In this document: positions 58,301 to 64,000 of the stretch, in pieces
Layout of the letters: every line of letters starts with the position of its first letter
How positions within the stretch are numbered: position 1 is the first letter of the stretch
NCBI GenBank assembly: GCA_002508425.1
Contig: DAKU01000147.1
Span: forward strand, 55,204 to 119,203
Reading direction: 5' to 3'
Origin: Methanosarcinaceae archaeon UBA470
Lineage (GTDB): Archaea; Halobacteriota; Methanosarcinia; Methanosarcinales; Methanosarcinaceae
DNA length: 64,000 nt
Translations under genes and position numbers: made by a program
The notes under the pieces: generated by a model
The model's input: only the letters and a program-made list of their open reading frames with translations
Told to the model about the DNA's origin: nothing
The model's database searches: none

Positions 58301-60535
58301 ATGATGGCACTCTATCGTAACAGCACGATACAGCTTTACGGTAACCTAAGCCTTGGAGAGGATCTGGAAGTCTCAACTGGTGAACTGTATAATATGACAG
58401 ATGACGACTTTGAGAACTTCCTGGACAGTGTGCTGCATGATTACCTGCATGAAATGCAATCTGAACTCATGCCTTATGGACTCCATGTCTTTGGTGTGGC
58501 ACCAGATGGAGAGAAGCTTGTATCCATGGTAAAATCTATGCTGGGAGATGATTTCACATCTCATATATACAATGTGCTGGCCAAAGACAATGGAACTGAG
58601 GAAGACTGGGAAATAGAAGCAGGTTCTGATGCCATGTTACTTTTGAATGCCACCCTGCTGAATGCAACGAACGTTTCGACTGCCCAGGTTGAGGTATTTG
58701 GTCTTACAAATGCCAATATCACGGCCGATCTTGAGCTGGCGCTGCAGTATGCAGATAATCTGGCCCAGACAACTCGTGAGATCGACCAGACATTAAGGGC
58801 ACTTAACTCTGAATACATAGAACCTGGTACAGGCAATGATCCTATACGCAATCCGGATGCATTACCCACAGGCAAGAACTTCTACAGCTTTGACCAGAGG
58901 ACTATTCCCGATGCAGAGACCGAAGCAATGGGATCTGCCATAATAGATGATTGGCTTGCAACCAATTATGCAGCTAATGGCACATATCCCAACAAGGTAG
59001 CGTTTGTAATGTGGTCTGTTGAAACAATGCGCCATGAAGGTCTAATGGAAGCTGAAATCTATGCCCTTCTGGGTGTAAAATTGGAGAGAACCAGTGGAAG
59101 GATTACAGGATTTACAGTAATCCCGCAGGAGGAGATGACTCATCCAAGAATTGATGTGTTGATCACAACGTCGGGACTCTATCGTGACACCTTCCCATAC
59201 CAGGTAGAACTGCTGGATAAAGCGGTACGTATGGTTGCGCAGCTCAATGAAACAAATGAGACGAACTACGTAAGGTGGAATTCACTGGCAATAGAAGATG
59301 CAATGCTGGCAAGCGGATATAATGAAACTGTTGCACATGATATCTCTATGTCCAGGGTGTTCAGCGAAGCTACGGGTACATACGGTACAGGTGTTTCCGA
59401 AGCTGTAGAAGCCAGTGATACTTGGGAGAATTCATCCGAAGTTGCTGACCTGTACATATCCAGGATGTCAAATGTTTATGGAGAAGATGTATGGGGAGTA
59501 AATTATGAAGATGTATTCGAACTGAATCTCGGAGAAGTGGATGCAGCGATACATAGTGACACCTCAAACCTTTACGGTCTCATAGATAATGACGACTATT
59601 ACTCCTACTTCGGAGCACTTGGACTTGCTGTAAAGTCGATTTCAGGTGTGTCTCCTTCAATGTACATAGCAGATCTTACAAGTGTAGACAATCCGGAGAT
59701 CATCACACTCAGTGAAGCTTTCAGTGCTGAACTGACTGCAAGGTACCTGAATCCTAACTGGATAACCGGTATGATGGAATATGATTATGCAGGTGCCAGG
59801 GAAATGATGAAGACCGTGGAATATATGTGGGGATGGGAAGCCACCACCCCGGACCTGGTAACGGATTCGGACTGGAACAAGATATATGAAACATATGTAC
59901 TGGACTCACAAAACCTCGGACTGGATGAGTTCCTTAAAGAAAATGCATACCAGTATCAGTCTATAACAGCAAGAATGCTTGAAACAATAAGGAAGGATTC
60001 ATGGGACGCATCAGATGAAATTGTCCAGAACCTGGTGAAGGAATATGTAGAATCCGTTGCAGAGGACGGGGTTACCTGTTGTCATCATACCTGTGGTAAC
60101 CCTTCACTTGATGAGTTCGTACAAGGCGTAATGTCTGTTCCAGGTGTGGTAGACGAAGAAACCGCAGCTGAGTACAAGAAACTCATGGAGGAAGCAACCA
60201 CTGCGACAGAGACAGAAAGCAGTTCCAGCCACAGTAGCAGCAGTAGTTCCAGCGATAAGAAATTGGAGGTTACCAACCAGGCTACAACTTCCGGATCAAA
60301 CCAGACCACTAATACGCAGATAGGTGCAGGTTCAGATCTTAGTAAGCAGGCACCTGAAACCTCCAAGTCTACTCCAGAGAACTATGTGGAAGGATATGAA
60401 ATGACAACGGAGACTGTATCTCAACCAGAGAGTAGTAGTACTTCATTCTCCAGTTCCGACATAGTTGCAATTGTTCTGGTAGTAGGAGCGGCAGGTGCAG
60501 TATTCCTTGGATTCATGAGAAAGAAGAAAATGTAA
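55385..60535 (+). CDS. secreted CobN/ChlH-like chelatase protein 3
   Basis: A 1716-residue extracytoplasmic paralog. A signal peptide (about 1-25) is followed by one module of the kind repeated in gene 4 (about 27-175), a Ser/Thr/Gly-rich linker (about 180-205), and two modules of the kind found in gene 1. The CobN-like region follows from HPDAFPRVFANSTEYLEWY. HFGTHGTQEWLPG starts at His880, with YPYIMDNVGEG and KRRGNAVIIDHL after it. CCHHTCGNP is at 1565-1573. A Ser-rich linker leads to a C-terminal helix with an RKKKM tail. It is the fourth gene of the DUF2162-ExbB-DUF2149 operon, the strongest link between chelatase-like protein and proton channel. The substrate is unknown. Confidence 0.85.
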   Translation: MQRKYGFTLVLSVLLLASLTTVVSAAGDKVNITYIGYNPSDALQSASQTNVYSQYIDYTYIPAYNASYYASDELLSAVESGFLGKQDVIFCDMVGSKVYGSNNGAVNASLQAVHGSGTSLLSIRTSSAPSYFDYSSDGKGNDTICTYYNSMGTTGDGLTNAENLLIYLATEYGSLSEVMDSAGNSTDSSSADNSTTGGSSTGTGDAKFLFVLGTDFNTAALNSAAAASDISSELSTTVIAKSETVPVDFDFSEYSMIFIESQSETTLGNWNASINAAKANGAMVMGYNLSDNITLPNVDLYSANNTNIERYWVQGGEANMGNMLRFMGQKFSGAFAGQTIAEPEILQEKLNVTYIINSDTSVYYMDQVLAERAVITDRFNVNVMTASEAINSSRDLTNEDVIMLYMVGANELPQIKDRLLAAKNNGAQIGMFGMLSDIYGIATLDMSVSPYVEMTDYLFNDGYENMENWIRCVGATLENVYIEYSSAADPAIPEDGIYHPDAFPRVFANSTEYLEWYADHGYNASAPTIGVIGNKLGTTSLEYTTQDAIIRELESRGCNVIYTTYAVCVDDVDYFTKDGEVIVDCIISLKGFYLNYDDHEKGIEYLQKYNVPVLKGIEDYYQTPDEYNESVLGLSTASIPYQVTQPEIDGLTDYIWLAGRVQDEATEQYYYQPIASQVEWICNRAIAWAELSKEENADKKITILYYNHEGGKNNIGASYLDIGSSFTLLLEDMQAAGYNIGNGSIPNGSEFIDLFIESRNVGTWAPGELEKVVQSGYVTLLPVNEYLTWYNTLPKSVRTEVEDTWGKAPGEVMTYENRSGKYFVIPTIQLGNVNFIPQPTRAGLSDESLIYHNSSIPPTHQYLATYFWINNIYDADAMIHFGTHGTQEWLPGNEVGLWRYDYPSIMVAETPVVYPYIMDNVGEGTQAKRRGNAVIIDHLTPPIIEAGLYGDLATMHEKIHNYQDAKSDNETGMMALYRNSTIQLYGNLSLGEDLEVSTGELYNMTDDDFENFLDSVLHDYLHEMQSELMPYGLHVFGVAPDGEKLVSMVKSMLGDDFTSHIYNVLAKDNGTEEDWEIEAGSDAMLLLNATLLNATNVSTAQVEVFGLTNANITADLELALQYADNLAQTTREIDQTLRALNSEYIEPGTGNDPIRNPDALPTGKNFYSFDQRTIPDAETEAMGSAIIDDWLATNYAANGTYPNKVAFVMWSVETMRHEGLMEAEIYALLGVKLERTSGRITGFTVIPQEEMTHPRIDVLITTSGLYRDTFPYQVELLDKAVRMVAQLNETNETNYVRWNSLAIEDAMLASGYNETVAHDISMSRVFSEATGTYGTGVSEAVEASDTWENSSEVADLYISRMSNVYGEDVWGVNYEDVFELNLGEVDAAIHSDTSNLYGLIDNDDYYSYFGALGLAVKSISGVSPSMYIADLTSVDNPEIITLSEAFSAELTARYLNPNWITGMMEYDYAGAREMMKTVEYMWGWEATTPDLVTDSDWNKIYETYVLDSQNLGLDEFLKENAYQYQSITARMLETIRKDSWDASDEIVQNLVKEYVESVAEDGVTCCHHTCGNPSLDEFVQGVMSVPGVVDEETAAEYKKLMEEATTATETESSSSHSSSSSSSDKKLEVTNQATTSGSNQTTNTQIGAGSDLSKQAPETSKSTPENYVEGYEMTTETVSQPESSSTSFSSSDIVAIVLVVGAAGAVFLGFMRKKKM

Positions 60536-60544
60536 AATTTTAAG

Positions 60545-60581
60545 GCACTTTTCGGTTTAGAAAAGTGCAAATCCCTTTTTT
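60545..60581 (+). terminator. terminator after cobN-like gene 3
   Basis: GCACTTTTC-ggttta-GAAAAGTGC is followed by AAATCCCTTTTTT, ten bases past the stop codon. It differs from the 3' element after genes 1 and 2. A short GGCCAATGGCC repeat follows. Confidence 0.7.
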
Positions 60582-60722
60582 AGGCCAATGGCCAGGGAAT
60601 TGGTTTGGTATGTTCCTGTCCAATAGAAGAAAGGCAGTGGCATTCAAACATTTTTTTATCAGAAATTTTTATTCAAATTCTTTAGAGTAGCTTTTTCTTT
60701 ATTTCCGCTGCTCGTGAGAACA

Positions 60723-60815
60723 GGTCTAATATGCTTTATTAAAAAGTGGGGATGCGGGCTAGACCAATAAGCAAAGGAGAGGAGCTTATTCCACTTTTTG
60801 TAAAGGGATGGTACA
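60723..60815 (+). promoter_or_regulatory. candidate pseudoknot leader of cobN-like gene 4
   Basis: P1 is GGTCTA (60723-60728) with TAGACC (60760-60765). P2 is AATAAGC (60766-60772) with GCTTATT (60784-60790). P3 is AAAAAGTGG (60741-60749, in the P1 loop) with CCACTTTTT (60791-60799). The strands follow each other without spacers, as in a compact H-type pseudoknot. Alternatively P3 and P2 form one long imperfect hairpin that excludes P1. A ribosome binding site (GGGATGG) and the ATG follow 16 bases later. The P2 region contains AAGCAA, like the loop of copies 1-3. Confidence 0.5.
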
Positions 60816-63800
60816 ATGAAAATGAGAGAGTTACTCTTAATATTCGGTATACTGGCTATGTTATTCAGTATACAGGTAGCAACGGCAGATGAAAACAAAG
60901 TCAATGTTATGTATATTTCCTGGACACCGAGCGCTGCTCTTGAAGCAGCAAGCCAGTCCATGGCATACAGTTCAGATGTAGTGTTTACTTATGTTCCTTC
61001 CTTCAACGCGACCACATGGGCTGGCCCCAGTGATGAACTGCTCGCAGCAGCAAGTTCAGGGTTATTGATGGAACAGGACGTTATTTTTACTGATATGTTA
61101 TCAAGTGCGGTTTTTGATCCCATGAATTCATCCTTTCAGACTGCAAAAGATAACGGTACTTCATTTGTGGATATAAGGTCTCTAGGAACACCCGAATACT
61201 TTGACTATGTATCTGACGGATCATCAACAGAGCCAATAGATACCTATTATACTAATATGGGTACAGGAACTGAAACAGAGTTGCAGAATGCAGAAGATCT
61301 TTTGACATATCTGTGCAAGAATTATGGAAATAAACCTCAGATCACTGATAGCTGGGGAAGTAAAATACGCATTGTCTATATTGGTTGGCAGCCAAGCGCT
61401 GCTTTGGCAACCGCTGCAAATACTACCAGTTTCAATGATAGTATAGAATTTACATACATTCCTTCCTTCAATACTACCACATGGGCAGGTCCAAGTGATG
61501 AATTATTGCAAGCGGCTTCAAGCGGTTTGCTGCTACAACAGGATGTAATATTCACTGATATGCTTTCATCTGCTGTATTTGAACCTCTCAGTGAAACATT
61601 CCAAGCTGCTGATGCTGCAAATATATCTCTCGTTGACATCAGGTCAATGGGGACTCCTGAATATTTTGACTACATCTCCGATGGATCTACAACTCAACTC
61701 ATAGATACGTATTATAACAATATGGGCACTGCCACTGAGGATGAACTGCTTAATGCAGAGAATCTTTTACGTTATCTTGCGAAGGAATATGGGAATCATC
61801 CCGAGATTACTAGCCAATGGGATAGCATAAAAATTATGTATCTTTCTTATGCATCAAGCCCGGCACTGGAAAATGCCAGTTTGACCAATTCTTACAGTCA
61901 GAACATCGAATTCACTTACGTTCCATCATTCAATGTGACCACATGGGCCGATCCCAGTGACGAGCTGCTACAAGCAGCTTCAAGTGGTTTGCTTCAGGAG
62001 CAGGATGTGATCTTCTGTGATATGCTTTCCAGCAGTATCTACAGTCCTCTTAACCAGAGTTTCTGGCAGGCACATGAAGCAGGCACTGTGTTTGTTGATG
62101 TACATTCCATAGATACACCGGGGTACTTTAATTATGTGTACACTGGTGATGAGAATGTCACATTGCTTAACTATTACAATAACATGGGTACAGAGACCGA
62201 TGCTCAGTTAACAAATGCTGAGAATTTCCTTGTATACCTTGCCAAGGAATACGGTGGCAATCCCGAACTTACTGCGGCTTGGGAAATAGGGGGTTCCAAT
62301 TCTTCTGCTGTACCACAGGTGGGACTTTATCACAAAGATTATTCCGGGAAATACTTTGAAACCACCCAGGAATATCTGGAATGGTATTCCGTAAATGACG
62401 GTACACATCATGTGTACGATCCCACAAAACCCACAATAGGTATGTGGTTCCATCGCGATGATATAACCAATGGGCAATTGGGAGTTGTGAATGCACTGAT
62501 AGATGACCTTGAAAGTAAGGATTGTAATGTCATTGTAGGATTCGATACATTTGATGACATAGTCAAATACTATTGTGATGAGAACAACCAGTCACTTGTA
62601 CAGTGCGTTATATCTTTGAAGAGTTTCAGGCTAAACTACTACGACAATGAGAAAGGAGAACGTGAATTGAGGCAGCTCAATGTGCCTGTTCTCAGGGGTA
62701 TTGTTGTGGATGAACCTGAGACAGCTGATCCCGCAGACGCTAATAGGGGCATACCTAATTCGCAGGTAGTAAGAATGACCCTTGGTCCAGATCTCGATGG
62801 TATTTTTGAGTATATTGTCATAGGAAAGAATGTATATGACTCCACTAACGGTACAAGTGAATCTATTCCAATAGAGGGTCAGGTGGACTGGATAGGTAAC
62901 AGGTCTATAAATTGGGCAAACCTCAAATCCATGAATAATTCGCAGAAGAAGGTTGCAGTGATCTATTATAATTATCCTTCAGGCAAGGACAATATCGGAG
63001 CCAGTTATCTTGACACTATTTCCAGCATGAGGCTCATGCTTCAGGAAATGCAGGATGCAGGATTCAATGTTACATCAGTGCCAGCAAACAACACAGATCT
63101 ACTTGAGATGCTTCAGGCACAGGGTATAAACGCTGGTTGCTGGGCACCCGGTGTACTCAATGAGATGGTAGAGAACAAAACATCATGGGGATTGCAGCTA
63201 ATACCCATGGCAACCTATCGTGAATGGTTTGAAACAGAGATTCCACAGGATCTGAGGGATGATGTCATCGAGGAATGGGGAGCTCCCTGGCAGGAAGACC
63301 TACCAGAAGACAAGAACCTGATGATATGGGAGAACGAGTCCGGCAAATATCTGGTGATACCTACTGTTCAGTTCGGAAATGTATGGCTTATGCCTCAACC
63401 CGCTCGTGGTTTCATGCAGAGCGATGATACATTGTATCACAGTAATCTAGTTCCACCACCACATCAGTACATAGCTTTCTATCTGTGGCTCAACAAACAA
63501 TGGGATGCAGATGCTATTATTCATCTGGGAACACATGGTACACATGAATGGCTTCCAGGGCAAGCTTATGGTATGAATAGGACAGCAGAATGGTCTCCTT
63601 TGTTATTGCAGGACCTGCCAAATATATACCCATATATTGTTGCCAATGTAGGAGAGGGCCTTACAGCCGAATACAGAGGTAACGCTCTTATCATTGATCA
63701 CATGACACCAACCCTGGAACGTTCGGGCATGTATGGAGATTTGTCCAACCTGTCACGTTACGTTCAGCAGTATTATGGACAAGAGATGTCCACACAGACG

Positions 63801-64000
63801 AAAAAAGGGTATCAGATGATCATTATTGATGAAATGGTAAAAGCAAATCTTACTGTAGACCTGGAACTGAATGCTTCAGAACTGTACGGATATAATGAAA
63901 CTCTCTTTGATGTATTCGTAAAGAACGTGCTTCATGAATATCTGGAAGAGATCGCAAGTGAGAACATACCTTATGGCATGCACATCCTTGGAGAAGTACC
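60816..64000 (+). CDS. secreted CobN/ChlH-like chelatase protein 4, C-terminus beyond the window
   Basis: An open frame of 1061 codons continues past the window end. It has a signal peptide (about 1-25, ending ATADE), three tandem modules of about 155 residues (30-184, 185-338, 339-490), and then a CobN-like region. HLGTHGTHEWLPGQ starts at His903, followed by YPYIVANVGEG and YRGNALIIDHM. The KRRGN seen in paralogs 1 and 3 reads EYRGN here. Asn-X-Ser/Thr sites are frequent. The start ATG has GGGATGG upstream. It lies in its own transcription unit after a terminator, with a leader unlike those of the other three. Confidence 0.85.
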   Translation, partial: MKMRELLLIFGILAMLFSIQVATADENKVNVMYISWTPSAALEAASQSMAYSSDVVFTYVPSFNATTWAGPSDELLAAASSGLLMEQDVIFTDMLSSAVFDPMNSSFQTAKDNGTSFVDIRSLGTPEYFDYVSDGSSTEPIDTYYTNMGTGTETELQNAEDLLTYLCKNYGNKPQITDSWGSKIRIVYIGWQPSAALATAANTTSFNDSIEFTYIPSFNTTTWAGPSDELLQAASSGLLLQQDVIFTDMLSSAVFEPLSETFQAADAANISLVDIRSMGTPEYFDYISDGSTTQLIDTYYNNMGTATEDELLNAENLLRYLAKEYGNHPEITSQWDSIKIMYLSYASSPALENASLTNSYSQNIEFTYVPSFNVTTWADPSDELLQAASSGLLQEQDVIFCDMLSSSIYSPLNQSFWQAHEAGTVFVDVHSIDTPGYFNYVYTGDENVTLLNYYNNMGTETDAQLTNAENFLVYLAKEYGGNPELTAAWEIGGSNSSAVPQVGLYHKDYSGKYFETTQEYLEWYSVNDGTHHVYDPTKPTIGMWFHRDDITNGQLGVVNALIDDLESKDCNVIVGFDTFDDIVKYYCDENNQSLVQCVISLKSFRLNYYDNEKGERELRQLNVPVLRGIVVDEPETADPADANRGIPNSQVVRMTLGPDLDGIFEYIVIGKNVYDSTNGTSESIPIEGQVDWIGNRSINWANLKSMNNSQKKVAVIYYNYPSGKDNIGASYLDTISSMRLMLQEMQDAGFNVTSVPANNTDLLEMLQAQGINAGCWAPGVLNEMVENKTSWGLQLIPMATYREWFETEIPQDLRDDVIEEWGAPWQEDLPEDKNLMIWENESGKYLVIPTVQFGNVWLMPQPARGFMQSDDTLYHSNLVPPPHQYIAFYLWLNKQWDADAIIHLGTHGTHEWLPGQAYGMNRTAEWSPLLLQDLPNIYPYIVANVGEGLTAEYRGNALIIDHMTPTLERSGMYGDLSNLSRYVQQYYGQEMSTQTKKGYQMIIIDEMVKANLTVDLELNASELYGYNETLFDVFVKNVLHEYLEEIASENIPYGMHILGEV
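60903..62286 (+). repeat. three tandem 155-codon module repeats inside cobN-like gene 4
   Basis: Units start at 60903, 61368 and 61830 (465 and 462 bases apart). Shared landmarks include FTYVPSFN or FTYIPSFN, a TTWA(G/D)PSDELL segment, SSGLL with QDVIF(T/C)DMLSS, PEYFDY or PGYFNY, YY(T/N)NMGT, and a closing N(A)E(D/N)LL-type segment. One related unit occurs at the start of cobN-like protein 3. Confidence 0.85.

Noticed and set aside
60903..62286. CRISPR array or mobile element
   Set aside because: The repeats are 155-codon protein modules in one reading frame, not short spaced repeats. No transposase or terminal repeats are present in the window.

Overview
This window looks like chromosomal DNA of a methylotrophic methanogen of the Methanosarcinales, probably Methanosarcinaceae of the Methanolobus/Methanomethylovorans type (genus is a guess). 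Reasons: the RNA polymerase B subunit is split into B'' and B', the gene order rpoH-B2-B1-A1-A2-L30e-nusA-S12-S7-EF2-EF1A-S10 is archaeal, promoters have TATA boxes with upstream BRE-like bases, lipid synthesis uses sn-glycerol-1-phosphate dehydrogenase, CoA is made by the archaeal pantoate kinase route, and a coenzyme F430 gene cluster is present. No rRNA, CRISPR array or insertion sequence was seen.

Layout. 1-6.7 kb: a cut-off membrane protein, a PAS histidine kinase, a possible 55-residue membrane protein, tRNA-Arg(CCG), a DEAD-box helicase with a structured upstream region, a CDGSH iron-sulfur protein, and a DUF1641 plus FAD oxidoreductase pair. 7.1-20.8 kb: the transcription/translation operon on the minus strand, with tRNA-Lys(TTT) and a clear promoter at its upstream end. 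21-27.2 kb (minus): coaBC, pantoate kinase, phosphopantoate-beta-alanine ligase, an HD hydrolase, a DadD-like deaminase and S-adenosylhomocysteine hydrolase, packed as one run. 27.3-34.5 kb (minus): a beta-helix surface lipoprotein, TspO, and cfbE-cfbD-cfbC-cfbB for F430. 34.6-36.9 kb: DUF2150, UPF0179 and egsA. 37-43.5 kb (plus): DUF63, SpoIIM-like, purP, then the eIF2-gamma / PIN / rpoE1 / rpoE2 (Spt4) / dephospho-CoA kinase / S24e / S27ae string.

43.6-64 kb (plus) is the unusual part: four giant secreted, membrane-anchored CobN/ChlH-type chelatase-like proteins (1514, 1415, 1716 and more than 1061 residues). Between the second and third lie a polytopic DUF2162 protein, an ExbB/TolQ-type proton channel and an ExbD-like DUF2149 protein, overlapping as one operon that runs into the third CobN. 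Such a set suggests an envelope machine in which proton-motive force, rather than a cytoplasmic AAA+ ATPase, drives handling of a metal or a metallated tetrapyrrole (cobalt/corrinoid or nickel are the natural guesses). One paralog has lost the hallmark HxGTHGT motif. The paralogs carry differing numbers of N-terminal modules, and all three complete copies share a CCHHTCGNP motif and an almost constant C-terminal anchor.

The first three CobN genes are each preceded, right up to the ATG, by the same two-hairpin RNA motif. It has a 10-bp stem with compensatory changes, a conserved apical loop CCGCC(G/A)CCAAGCAA, and a second hairpin that shows the ribosome binding site in its loop. The fourth gene has a different leader that can fold as a compact pseudoknot. 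These leaders, together with the CobN/ExbB/DUF2149/DUF2162 set, are the best candidates here for an undescribed system.
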